A DNA stretch of 55,054 nt, from assembly GCA_947458835.1 (NCBI GenBank), contig CANHBC010000003.1, positions 1 to 55,054 on the forward strand, in the 5' to 3' direction. Under the pieces are notes generated by a model, which was not told the origin of the DNA, searched no databases, and was given only the letters and a program-made list of their open reading frames with translations. A program made the translations under genes and the position numbers. The stretch comes from Betaproteobacteria bacterium. GTDB taxonomy: Bacteria; Pseudomonadota; Gammaproteobacteria; Burkholderiales; CAIKXV01. Shown piece after piece: positions 46,106 to 54,389 of the stretch. The number at the start of each line of letters is the position of its first letter. The first letter of the stretch is position 1.

Positions 46106-47043
46106 GGCTTGCCCCCGTCCAGTGCAGCGAGGCAGTCGGCCAGCCGCCCCGCAGCCTCGCCCAGCCTCGGGCCCGGCCGGACGAGCAGGTCGTACACCGC
46201 TGGCGCGAACGCGCAGGTACGGCGTTCGCGCAGCGCCACCAGGCTGGCCCAGCCCGGCCGCTTCGGCATGTCGCGCAACGCCTGTTCACTGGCGAGGATC
46301 ACGTGTGGCTGGGCACGCACGACGAACTCGGGGTTGAGCTTCGGGAATGGGCCCATCGAGGCCGGCACGATGTTGCCCATGCCGAGCCGGGACAGCACCT
46401 CGCCGACGAAGGAGCCATCTCCGGCGGCGTGTGGGGCCGAGGACACCTCGAAGTACACGCGCTGGCCGCGCAGCCGGGCCGGCACGCGCCGGGCGGCGGC
46501 ATCGATGCCGGCCGAGAGGCGGCGCCATTCCGCCTCGCCTGCGACCGGGTCGCCCAGTGCGGTGGCGATCGCTTCCAGCATCCGCCGGGTGTCGTCGAGC
46601 GTGTTCGGCTGCAGCGCGAGGACCGGGACGTGCAGCGCCTCCAGTCGGGCGAGCACGCGCGCCGAGGGCACGGCGAGCACGAGGTCGGGCTTCAGCGCGA
46701 CGATCCGTTCGACCTGTGCGTCTTCGAGGCCGCCCAGCCTGGGCAGCCGCTCGACCTGGGCCGGCCAGTTCGAGAAGCGGTCGACGCCGACCAGCCGGTC
46801 GCAGCCGCCGAGCGCGCAGACGGTCTCGGTCAGCGAGGGCGCGAGGCTGATGATGCGACGGGGCGGCACGGCGAGACGGACGGTGCGTCCGCGATCGTCG
46901 ATGATCGAGAGGGGCGCGTGGGCTGCGGCGTGCGTGGCCCCGGCCGTCGCCAGCGCAGCACCGACAGGGACTGCGAGCGCCGCGGCGGATACGGCGGCGC
47001 AGGCAAGCGCCGAGCATGCAATCCGCACGAGTGCCCTGTCCAT
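46102..47043 (-). CDS. ABC transporter binding protein, BtuF-like
   Basis: The product is 313 residues from ATG 47043. The leader (CSALACAAVSAAALAVPV) ends near ALA. The mature part begins IIDDRGRTVRLAVPPRRIIS, then LAPSLTETVCALGGCDRLVG and VDRFSNWPAQVERLPRLGG, the helical-backbone type III binding fold; this wording is closest to BtuF among this family. Leading gene of the importer operon. Cobalamin is the best guess for ligand, but not proven. Confidence 0.85.
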   Translation of the reverse strand: MDRALVRIACSALACAAVSAAALAVPVGAALATAGATHAAAHAPLSIIDDRGRTVRLAVPPRRIISLAPSLTETVCALGGCDRLVGVDRFSNWPAQVERLPRLGGLEDAQVERIVALKPDLVLAVPSARVLARLEALHVPVLALQPNTLDDTRRMLEAIATALGDPVAGEAEWRRLSAGIDAAARRVPARLRGQRVYFEVSSAPHAAGDGSFVGEVLSRLGMGNIVPASMGPFPKLNPEFVVRAQPHVILASEQALRDMPKRPGWASLVALRERRTCAFAPAVYDLLVRPGPRLGEAAGRLADCLAALDGGKP

Positions 47044-47273
47044 GCCTGTCGTCCACCCACGCTGCAAGCTTGCCCCCTGTTCGGCAGGCCGGGTGTCCCG
47101 CAGCACCTGACGCGAGGCTAGGTTAACCTGCGCCCCCCGGCAGCGCAAACACGTGCGGCTGTCAGGCACCCTTCGGGCCCGGCCCGCTTTCCGTGGCGCC
47201 GACGATGGAACAACGAACGACGCATCGCGGCGTCATGGCGACGATGCACCCAGCGATGCACTAAGGAGGATGC

Positions 47274-48272
47274 ATGAACGCCCGGCAATCCCGTTTCCTG
47301 TCCCGCGGGTCGAGCGCGCCAGGCGCGTTCGCTGCGTCGCTGGCGCTGCTGGCCGCGCTGCCGGTGGCCGCACAGACCTATCCGTCCAGGCCGATCCGCA
47401 TGGTGATCCCGATCGCCGCCGGCGGCGGCACCGATGCGATGGGCCGGCTGATCGCGCAGCGGCTGGGTGAGCAGATGGGCGTGTCGGTGATCGTCGAGAA
47501 CCGTGCCGGTGCCGGCACGGTCATCGGTACCGAGATCGTCGCGCGCTCGCCGGGCGACGGCTACACGCTGATGACGGTGGCGCCCGAGTTCGTGATCAAC
47601 CCCGGGCTGGTGCGCAAGCTGCCCTACGATCCGATCCGCGACTTCGCGCCGATCACCCAGCTCACGTCGGGGCAGTACTACCTGTCCACGCATCCGTCAG
47701 TGCCAGTGCGCACGCTGAAGGAGTTCATTGCCCTGGCGCGGTCGCGCCCCGGCGAGGTGACCTTCGGCTCTTCCGGCAACGGCAGCGCCAACCACCTGGC
47801 CGGCGTGCTGTTCCAGCAGATGACCGGCACGAAGCTGGTCCACGTGCCGTACAAGGGGGCCGGACCCGCGGGCGCGGCGCTGATCGGCGGCCAGATCGAC
47901 TTCATGTTCAGCAACATCGCCTCGGCGATGCCCTACCTGAAGTCGGGCAAGCTGCGCGCAATCGCCGCCACCGGCGAGCGGCGGCCGGCGGTCACGCCCG
48001 AGGTGCCGACGGTCGCCGAGTCCGGCGTTCCCGGCTTCGTGGTGACCGGGTTCTTCCTGCTGCTCGCGCCGGGCAGCACGCCGCGCGAGATCGTCGGGCG
48101 GCTCAACGCAGAGGCGGTGAAGGCGCTGCAGACATCTTCGATGAAGGACACGCTCGCCACGCTCGGGCTCGAGCCGGTGGGCAGCACGCCGGAGGTCACG
48201 GGTGCGTTCATCAAGGCGGAGATCGCCAAGTGGACGCCGATCGTGCGCGCGGCCGGCGCGCAGACCGATTGA
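47274..48272 (+). CDS. Bug-family (TctC) solute receptor
   Basis: The protein has 332 residues. A strong AAGGAGG lies upstream of ATG 47274. The leader (AASLALLAALPVA) is cut before AQTYPSRPIRMVIPIAAGGG. ENRAGAGTVIGTEIVARSPG and VPYKGAGPAGAALIGGQIDF are the family strands. The MmgE/PrpD gene begins four bases after its stop, so its ligand is probably a substrate for that enzyme's pathway (inference). Confidence 0.93.
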   Translation: MNARQSRFLSRGSSAPGAFAASLALLAALPVAAQTYPSRPIRMVIPIAAGGGTDAMGRLIAQRLGEQMGVSVIVENRAGAGTVIGTEIVARSPGDGYTLMTVAPEFVINPGLVRKLPYDPIRDFAPITQLTSGQYYLSTHPSVPVRTLKEFIALARSRPGEVTFGSSGNGSANHLAGVLFQQMTGTKLVHVPYKGAGPAGAALIGGQIDFMFSNIASAMPYLKSGKLRAIAATGERRPAVTPEVPTVAESGVPGFVVTGFFLLLAPGSTPREIVGRLNAEAVKALQTSSMKDTLATLGLEPVGSTPEVTGAFIKAEIAKWTPIVRAAGAQTD

Positions 48273-48276
48273 GCGG

Positions 48277-49704
48277 GTGGTGATCGACGGCTCAGTCCCC
48301 GACGGCGTGCCTGTTCCAGCCGCCGCCACCGCTCGCCTCGCCCGCTTCGTCGCGCGGACCGACGCCTCGGCGATCCCCGAGCCGGTGCTGCATGCGGGCC
48401 GCCGCTGCCTGGTGAACCTGGTCGGGGTGAGCCTGCATGCGACGCGCGATCCGGCGCTGCCGGTGCTGCTCGATGTGCTCCAGGCCGAGGGTGGGCAACC
48501 GCGCGCGACGGTGATCGGCGGCCGCCGGCGCCTGCCGCTGCAGCAGGCGGCGCTCGCCAACGGCCTGCTCGCCCACCTGGACGACTTCGACGACACGTTC
48601 TTCCCGACCGTACTGCATCCATCGGCGCCGACGATCCCGGCTGCCCTGGCGGTGGCCGAGGACCAGCGTGCGAGTGGTCGCGACTTCCTCGCGGCGATGG
48701 TGCTCGGGCTGGAAGCGTGCTGCCGGGTCGCACTGTCGATCCAGCAGGTGCGCCACGGCGCGATCTGGCACATGACCGGGACCGCCGGCGTGTTCGGCAG
48801 CGCGGCAGCGGCCGGCCGGCTGCTCGGGCTGGACGCCGCAACGATGGCAGTCGCGTTCGGGCTGGCCGGTACCCAGGCCGGCGGACTGCGAGAGACCTTC
48901 GGCACGATGACCAAGGCCTTCCATCCGGCGCGTGCGGCGCAGTCGGGCCTGTTCGCGGCCCTGCTCGCGCAGCGTGGCTTCACCAGCACGTCGAGCATCC
49001 TCGAAGGGGCGCACGGGTTCGGCCAGGCGTTCGCCGCCGGTTCGTTCGATGCCGCCGCGCTCACCGAAGGCCTCGGTGAGCGCTGGCTGCTGATGGACAA
49101 CGCGCCCAAGCCCTACGCATCGGCGATCCTCAGCCACCCGATGGTCGATGCGATGCTCGCGCTGCGCACGCAGCCTGGCGTGTCGCCGGCGCAGGTGGTG
49201 CGCATCAGCGGACGGGTGAATCCGCTCGCGATCCGGCTGGAGAGCCGTCCCGAGCCCGCCGATGGCCTCGCCGCTCGCCTGTCGTTCCAGCATGCGATGG
49301 CGGCCGCGTTCGTGGATGGTGCCTGCCTGCCCGCGCAGTTCACCGATGCGCGGGTACACGATCCGGTGGTCGCCGGCGTGCGGCGGTTGATCGAGATGGC
49401 GCCAGACCCCGCGATACCGCAGCATGGTTGCGAGGTCGAACTGTCTCTGGCCGACGGGCGGGTGCTGTGCCAGCCGATCGAACATGCGACCGGGAGTCCG
49501 GTGCGCCCGGTGAGCGACGCGCAGCTGGAGGCGAAATTCCTCGCGCTGGCGGGCACCGTGCTACCGGCGACGCGGGCGCGGCGGCTGCTCGGCCGCCTCT
49601 GGCAGGTGGACGGGCTGCCGGATCTCGGCGTGCTGTTGCGGGCTTGTCGCACTCCACCGAAGCCGGTTGATGCAGCGGCCAGCGGCCAGGCAAGCGATGG
49701 CTGA
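48277..49704 (+). CDS. MmgE/PrpD family protein
   Basis: The product is 475 residues from GTG 48277 (another GTG follows at once; no strong ribosome site, so coupling to the Bug gene is likely). It has the MmgE/PrpD hallmarks: ANGLLAHLDDFDDTFFPTVL, HPSAPTIPAALAVAEDQRAS, IWHMTGTAGVFGSAAAAGRL, and TMTKAFHPARAAQSGLFAAL. Members include 2-methylcitrate dehydratase, cis-aconitate decarboxylase and related enzymes that act on tricarboxylates, which suits a coupled tricarboxylate-type receptor. Confidence 0.9.
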   Translation: MVIDGSVPDGVPVPAAATARLARFVARTDASAIPEPVLHAGRRCLVNLVGVSLHATRDPALPVLLDVLQAEGGQPRATVIGGRRRLPLQQAALANGLLAHLDDFDDTFFPTVLHPSAPTIPAALAVAEDQRASGRDFLAAMVLGLEACCRVALSIQQVRHGAIWHMTGTAGVFGSAAAAGRLLGLDAATMAVAFGLAGTQAGGLRETFGTMTKAFHPARAAQSGLFAALLAQRGFTSTSSILEGAHGFGQAFAAGSFDAAALTEGLGERWLLMDNAPKPYASAILSHPMVDAMLALRTQPGVSPAQVVRISGRVNPLAIRLESRPEPADGLAARLSFQHAMAAAFVDGACLPAQFTDARVHDPVVAGVRRLIEMAPDPAIPQHGCEVELSLADGRVLCQPIEHATGSPVRPVSDAQLEAKFLALAGTVLPATRARRLLGRLWQVDGLPDLGVLLRACRTPPKPVDAAASGQASDG

Positions 49705-49768
49705 AATGACAAGCCCGGCGAAGCGGATCAGGGGGCGTTGCGCAATCGAGCCAGTCAGGTGCAATCCC

Positions 49769-49960
49769 ATGACCACTCTCGAATTGAAGCCGGACTTGCC
49801 GGATCGCCTGGCGCAGGCCGAGGCGTAGCGCGCGGAGATCGAGCGCTCTACCAGCCGTCCGCTGCTGGCAGGACTCGCTCGCATCCTGCAGCGCCGTAAG
49901 TTCGCCGACGTGATCGAGGCGTCAGGACTGTCAATCGAAGAACTGGTTCTGGGCCAGTAA
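49769..49960 (+). pseudogene. Fused remnant of a toxin-antitoxin module
   Basis: From ATG 49769 the frame reads MTTLELKPDLPDRLAQAEA then TAG (49826-49828). This is the N-terminus of a small antitoxin. Continuing in the same frame gives RPLLAGLARILQRRKFADVI, then EASGLSIEELVLGQ and TAA at 49960, which resembles the inner part of a PIN-domain toxin. So the antitoxin's C-terminal half and the toxin's beginning appear to have been lost. A stop codon marks the junction. The call is weaker than for the other two loci because both parts are short. Confidence 0.45.
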
Positions 49961-50227
49961 GCCGAGGCTGCCGGGCAGGAGGTCGCTGGCCTGATGAAGT
50001 GCCGGGCTCACCCCTGGCCCGATCGGCGCGCGCCGCTCGTCGAGCCAGAGCACGGACGGGACGAACACCCGCGCCGTGGCCATCATCTGCGGGAACGTAT
50101 CGATCCGCAGCACCTGCGCGCGGGCGCAGGCCGGCCTGGCTGAATGCCACGAACGGACCTGGGAGGCGCAGGCGGTCAGCAGGCTCGCTGCAAGAAGTGC
50201 GACGACACCGGAGAGGGGAGCGCGTGG
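49931..50227 (-). pseudogene. Lipoprotein-like remnant without a start codon
   Basis: The frame contains GVVALLAASLLTAC (lipobox) then ASQVRSWHSARPACARAQ and RIDTFPQMMATARVFVPSVL. An in-frame TGA sits immediately before the leader, and no ATG, GTG or TTG lies between it and the lipobox. Start loss or a 5' truncation is therefore likely; a short product could begin at ATG 50113. The family is not recognised. Confidence 0.35.
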
Positions 50228-50489
50228 TCAGCGTTTCGGTGGGGCGGCACGAGACGGAAGCGGATGCACGCGCGATTTCTCCACGCGATGGCTATCGTGG
50301 GCCCACGCAGGCGACCTCACAAGTGCGGCAGCGTCAATCCTCAAGCGCATGGACTCAGCTTTCCGGAAAAGCTGTCCGAACGCGTGGAGCCCGCTCCAGG
50401 CACCCGACGCAGCCTTGTCATCGGCCTGTCACGGCCTTGCCTCAGGACTGCGCTACGGTATGCGAAACGACCTGCTCTGGGAGCCGCCA

Positions 50490-52097
50490 ATGGACAGCAC
50501 GCGCCGCCACATCCTCAACCTCTCGCGCCGCGGCCTGCTGCGCGGCTCCGTCGCCGCCGCCGCGCTGGCGGCGATCCAACCCGCCACCGCTCCGCGTGTC
50601 TGGGCGCAGCCGGTTTTCACGCGCTATCCGTTCACCCTCGGCGTCGCCTCGGGCGATCCGCTGCCCGACGGGGTGGTGATCTGGACCCGGCTCGCACCCG
50701 AACCGCTGGCCGGTGGCGGCATGCCGCGGATGGCCGTCGAGGTGGTCTGGGAGGTCGCCGAGGATCCCGGTTTTGCCCGCATCGCGCAGCGCGGCACCGC
50801 GCTGGCCCGGCCCGAGCTGGGCCACTCCGTGCATGTCGAGGTCGGCGGACTGCAGCCGGGCCGTCCCTATCACTACCGCTTCCGCGTGGGGCGGGAGATC
50901 AGCCCGGTCGGCCGCACCCGCACCGCGCCCGCCCCCGATGCGGCACTCGCCCGGCTGCGCTTCGTCAATGCCGGCTGCCAGCACTACGAGCATGGCTTCT
51001 TCACCGCCTGGCGGCACATCGCCGAGGAGTCCGATCTCGACTTCGTCTTCCACTATGGCGACTACATTTACGAGTACCGCGCGCGGGGGAATCAGCCCGG
51101 GGGCGCGCCGGCGGTGCGCCAGCACCTGGGCGAGGAGATCTACACCCTGGACGACTATCGCAACCGATACGCGCTGTATCGGCTCGACCCCGATCTCGCC
51201 GCGGCACATGCGGCGCATCCCTTCCTGGTTTCCTTCGACGACCATGAGGTGGACAACAACTGGGCCGGCGAGATCAGCGAGGAGGACGGCTCGGCGCGCT
51301 TCCCCGTCTCGGTGCCGCCGGAGATCTTCGCGCTGCGCAAGCAGATCGCCTTCCAAGCCTGGTACGAGATGATGCCGCTCCGCCGCGCACAATTGCCACG
51401 CGGGCCGCAGATCCTCGCGCATCGGCGGCTGCGCTACGGCAGGCTCGCCGATATCCATGTGCTCGACACACGCGGCTACCGCACCGACCAGCCCTGCGGC
51501 GACGGCGTCGCGCAGGCCTGCGCCGAGGTCAAACGCGCGGATGCGACCATGCTGGGTGCTGAACAGGAAGCCTGGTTGCTGCGCAACCTCGAGGGTCGGC
51601 ACGCCACCTGGCAGGTGCTGGCGCAGCAGGTGATGGTCATGGAGCGTGACCTGGGCGACGATGTTCGCGGTCGCATGATCTCCATGGACAAGTGGGACGC
51701 GATGCCGGTGGCGCGCCAGCGCCTGCTGAACGGGGTGCGGCAGCGCAATGTCGGCAACCTCGTCGTGCTGACGGGCGATGTACACAACGCCTGGGCCGGC
51801 GAGGTACGCGCCAATGGCGGCGAGGGGCCGGCGCTGATGACCGAGTTCTGCGCGAGCTCCATCAGCTCCAATGGCGATGGCAGCGAGACACTGGCCGCGA
51901 CTCCGACGGTAATGCGGCGCAACCCGCACATCTCTTTCTTCAACAACCGCCGCGGCTATTGCCTGCATGAAGCGGGGCCGAAGCAGATGGCGGTGAGCTT
52001 CCGCGGGGTGGACTACGTGACGCGACCCGGCGCGCCGCTGGTGGACAAGGCCCGCTTCGTGGTGGAGGCCGGCCGCGCCACGATCGCCAGCGCCTGA
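50490..52097 (+). CDS. phoD: PhoD-type Tat-exported alkaline phosphatase
   Basis: The 535-residue protein has a twin-arginine leader (LSRRGLLRGSVAAAALAAI) cut near VWA. The mature part has YPFTLGVASGDPLPDGVVIW, the metal motifs NAGCQHYEHGFF, FHYGDYIYEYR and FDDHEVDNNWAG, and LVVLTGDVHNAWAGEV later. PhoD cleaves phosphate mono- and diesters with iron and calcium. ATG 50490 is preceded by GGGAGCC; ATG 50460 is a less likely start. No Pho box is seen. Confidence 0.92.
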   Translation: MDSTRRHILNLSRRGLLRGSVAAAALAAIQPATAPRVWAQPVFTRYPFTLGVASGDPLPDGVVIWTRLAPEPLAGGGMPRMAVEVVWEVAEDPGFARIAQRGTALARPELGHSVHVEVGGLQPGRPYHYRFRVGREISPVGRTRTAPAPDAALARLRFVNAGCQHYEHGFFTAWRHIAEESDLDFVFHYGDYIYEYRARGNQPGGAPAVRQHLGEEIYTLDDYRNRYALYRLDPDLAAAHAAHPFLVSFDDHEVDNNWAGEISEEDGSARFPVSVPPEIFALRKQIAFQAWYEMMPLRRAQLPRGPQILAHRRLRYGRLADIHVLDTRGYRTDQPCGDGVAQACAEVKRADATMLGAEQEAWLLRNLEGRHATWQVLAQQVMVMERDLGDDVRGRMISMDKWDAMPVARQRLLNGVRQRNVGNLVVLTGDVHNAWAGEVRANGGEGPALMTEFCASSISSNGDGSETLAATPTVMRRNPHISFFNNRRGYCLHEAGPKQMAVSFRGVDYVTRPGAPLVDKARFVVEAGRATIASA

Positions 52098-52270
52098 CGC
52101 AGGCCGCACCCGCCGACCGCCAACCCCAGGCGCTCGAGCGCTAGTCGGCCGCAGGAGACCTCGCGTCCAGGGTCGATGGTGGCCTGCGGTGGATCGGCGC
52201 GACGCTGGCGGGCTGCAGGCAGCAGCGCGTGGGGGCGGGCAGGGGTGTTTGAAAGTGCCGTTCGCGCGCG

Positions 52271-52333
52271 TTCCGCAAGGCCGAGATCGCGAAATGGGGC
52301 AGGGCGATCAAGGATGCGGGGATGCGGCAGTAG
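52271..52333 (+). pseudogene. C-terminal remnant of a Bug receptor gene
   Basis: FRKAEIAKWGRAIKDAGMRQ followed by TAG matches the last helix of Bug receptors (compare FIKAEIAKWTPIVRAAG in the copy at 47274). The same frame has a stop at 52250-52252, and nothing of the upstream protein is left. It shows that a whole receptor gene was removed between phoD and the VPLPA-CTERM gene. Confidence 0.6.
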
Positions 52334-52438
52334 CAGGCCGCCAGCGCCTGCGCTGGTTCCAGCACGCCGCATCAGCCCGGGATGTCACTGCTTGCCAGGC
52401 AACTTTCATCTTCAGGGGGCGCCAACTGTGATGGCTGT

Positions 52439-52454
52439 TAGTCCGAACGGACTA
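52439..52454 (+). promoter_or_regulatory. Palindromic control site of the second VPLPA-CTERM gene
   Basis: TAGTCCGAACGGACTA is a perfect palindrome 107 bases before the start at 52562. It differs in one base from TAGTCCGAAAGGACTA upstream of the other VPLPA-CTERM gene. The next bases TGCCAGG also resemble TCGCCAGG beside the other copy. It is probably the operator or activator site of a common regulator. Confidence 0.65.
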
Positions 52455-52561
52455 TGCCAGGCAATCGTTTGCTATTGAACCACTTGATGGGAACGATTAG
52501 CCTGAATTTACGAAGGACTGCGTCTTCTCTTTTCCATCTGAAAACTCTAGAAGGAGCTGGC

Positions 52562-53296
52562 ATGAAGAACTTCATGGGTCTTTCGCTGTTGGGAATCGGC
52601 CTCGGCGCTTCCGTGGCCGTTTCGGCCGCAACGATCGTGCCCGGAAGCGCGAACCCGAACCTTGCTGGACGAGCGGGCGGCTATACCTGCTGCTCGGGTG
52701 ACAGCGTACCGGGCCAGGCCGCCGTGCTGGTCAACGGGTTGTCTTTCGTCAGCGGGGACCGCCTGGCTTTCTCCGTGACCGGCTCCAGCTCGGTCGGCCC
52801 TGGCACCTCGACCGGCCTGAACCCGGGCGCGCCGGATGGCAGCGCTCCATTCTCGATGACCAACTACGGGGATGGGATCTCCGCCGCGCTGTCGGTCAGG
52901 GTTGACGCGTTGATGGGCGTCTTCCTCGGCGCAACCAGCCCGACCGGGGGCGTCACCCCGGCTCAGCTCGATTTCTCAACCGGGCTGGGGCTCGCTTTCA
53001 CCACGCTCAGCCCGCTGGTCGGACAGATGTTCTTCATCGGCGATGGACGCACCACACTCAACCTGGGTCCGAGCGCGGGTACAGAGCAGGCCTTTGTTGT
53101 TCCTGTCGGCGCAACGCGTCTTTTCCTGGGCTCCAGCGACGGCTTCGGCTGGTTCAATAACTCAGGAGACTTTACGGTGGACGCGAGAATTCTCGACGTC
53201 GGACCGACGGTCGTTCCGCTGCCCGCAGCCGCATGGCTTCTTCTCGGCGGTCTCGGCGTACTGGGCGGTGTCACGCGCCGTCGGGCATCGGCCTGA
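52562..53296 (+). CDS. VPLPA-CTERM sorting-domain surface protein
   Basis: This encodes 244 residues; AAGGAG lies before ATG 52562. The leader (LSLLGIGLGASVAVSA) is cut near ATIV. The C-terminus is VVPLPAAAWLLLGGLGVLGG, then TRRRASA, the exosortase-type sorting signal. The middle is Gly/Ser/Thr-rich and beta-structured, with a GYTCCSGDS Cys pair. A surface or exopolysaccharide-matrix role is usual for the family. It is not closely related to the first copy except at the ends. Confidence 0.85.
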   Translation: MKNFMGLSLLGIGLGASVAVSAATIVPGSANPNLAGRAGGYTCCSGDSVPGQAAVLVNGLSFVSGDRLAFSVTGSSSVGPGTSTGLNPGAPDGSAPFSMTNYGDGISAALSVRVDALMGVFLGATSPTGGVTPAQLDFSTGLGLAFTTLSPLVGQMFFIGDGRTTLNLGPSAGTEQAFVVPVGATRLFLGSSDGFGWFNNSGDFTVDARILDVGPTVVPLPAAAWLLLGGLGVLGGVTRRRASA

Positions 53297-53370
53297 TCGC
53301 AGCGTTGCGCCAGAACCGGACTGCAACTTGCGGCCCGGCGCCCGGGTAATCCCCCCGTTTTTCTTAGCCG

Positions 53371-53912
53371 TCAGAAGTAGCCCTGCGCGGCCATGGCCAG
53401 CCGCTGTTTCGGGGTGATGCAGCCCAAGACCATGTTCGGGCGTTCGTGATTGCAGGATCACATCCATCGCGTGGCGAAGCCCTGGACTTCATCGAGATCG
53501 TCGAACGGATACTGGGCCAGCCACTCGTAGCGTACGGTCCGGTTGAATCTCTCGACGTACGCGTTCCGCGGCGGCTTCCCAGGCGGGATGTATTCGATCT
53601 GGATCGAGCGCTTTGTGTCCCAAGCCTGTAGCGCTCCGCTGATGGATAGATGCGGTAGACCCGCTTGTGATTCCATCCGCAGCCTTTCACGTTTCGCAGG
53701 TACAGGAAGCTCAGGCCGAATCCCCAGTTGCGATTGTTCTCTGTGAGGCGGGCCAGCCAGTCGGCGATCTGGGCGTGATCCGCTTGCAGCTTGGGCTGGT
53801 AGCGATAGCAACTCTCACTGATCCGGAACGCCGCGCAGGCCAGCGTGATCGGTATCCCCTTCTCGGCGACCGCTCGAGCGGCCGTCTCACGTCGCTGAGA
53901 GGGCCTCGCCAC
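53371..53912 (-). pseudogene. IS3-family transposase OrfB, internally deleted
   Basis: The 5' part (RPSQRRETAARAVAEKGIPI to WNHKRVYRIY) and the 3' part (RSIQIEYIPPGKPPRNAYVE to QRLAMAAQGYF) are recognisable but in different frames. The DDE catalytic core between them is mostly lost. In addition, a nonsense codon TGA replaces a Trp codon at 53458-53460, before NHERPNMVLG. The transposase cannot be active. Confidence 0.85.
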
Positions 53913-54174
53913 TTTTTTGCGATGGCGCCTCCGCGACGACCTCCGCCTTGAGCTTCTCGTCCAGGTACCTCTTCTTCAGGCGCCGGTTCTCGTCCTCCAG
54001 TTCCTTCATACGGACCATCATGGACACGTCCATGCCGCCGAACTTCGCGCGCCACTTGTAGAACGTTGCGGTGCTCACGCCCGTCTCCCGGCAGAGCGCT
54101 GGAACCGCCTCGCCGCCTTCGGCGCGTTTCAACACTGCGATGATCTGGCTGTCGGTGAACCTGGACTTCTTCAT
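53887..54174 (-). CDS. IS3-family transposase OrfA
   Basis: The product is 95 residues. MKKSRFTDSQIIAVLKRAEG opens the helix-turn-helix, ATFYKWRAKFGGMDVSMMVR follows, and LEDENRRLKKRYLDEKLKAE is the leucine-zipper part. It looks intact up to the end, where the usual shift into orfB would occur at GEALSAT. It overlaps the orfB frame by about 26 bases. Confidence 0.85.
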   Translation of the reverse strand: MKKSRFTDSQIIAVLKRAEGGEAVPALCRETGVSTATFYKWRAKFGGMDVSMMVRMKELEDENRRLKKRYLDEKLKAEVVAEAPSQKSGEALSAT

Positions 54175-54273
54175 GCAGAACGTCCTCCGCAGCGAGGAAA
54201 TTCTGCCTCTGGGCCCTACGGTTTTGCGGGGGGATTACCCCCGGTCTGGCCAATACGATCGGCATCCTTGAGC

Positions 54274-54300
54274 TCATGTTTTCGTTTGATGTGCCGATAA
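54274..54300 (+). promoter_or_regulatory. Sigma-28 (FliA)-type promoter of the chemoreceptor
   Basis: TCATGTTT (54274-54281) and GCCGATAA (54293-54300) are 11 bases apart. The sigma-28 consensus is TAAAGTTT-N11-GCCGATAA, so the -10 box matches 8 of 8, the -35 box 6 of 8, and spacing is exact. It lies 90 bases before the chemoreceptor start and just beyond the IS end. Confidence 0.75.
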
Positions 54301-54389
54301 GCGACCCTGGACACCTTTCTGCAACGTTGCGCCGCCCTCAGACCCTTTGCGTCGCAAAGTCAAACCTCCAAAACGCAAGGAGTTGCACG

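Larger units (their letters stand above)
53344..54240 (-). mobile_element. Decayed IS3-family insertion sequence
   Basis: The element is bounded by terminal inverted repeats GGGTAATCCCCCCG (53344-53357) and the same 14 bases inverted (54227-54240). It carries orfA and a damaged orfB on the minus strand. Its 897 bases are about 300-400 short of a normal IS3-type element, the loss lying in orfB. No clear target-site duplication is seen. It lies between a VPLPA-CTERM gene and a chemoreceptor promoter. Confidence 0.85.

Noticed and set aside
47044..47160. Cobalamin riboswitch upstream of the BtuF-like gene
   Set aside because: The leader has hairpin-forming GC blocks but no B12-box-like GCCACTG and no other conserved riboswitch blocks.
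52450..52480. Sigma-54 promoter before the second VPLPA-CTERM gene
   Set aside because: A GG...GC pair is seen but spaced 9 bases apart where 10 are needed, and flanking bases fit poorly.
54345..54359. Small hairpin CTTTGCG-T-CGCAAAG in the chemoreceptor leader
   Set aside because: Loop is too tight and there is no T-tract; it may be chance and does not fit a terminator between promoter and start.
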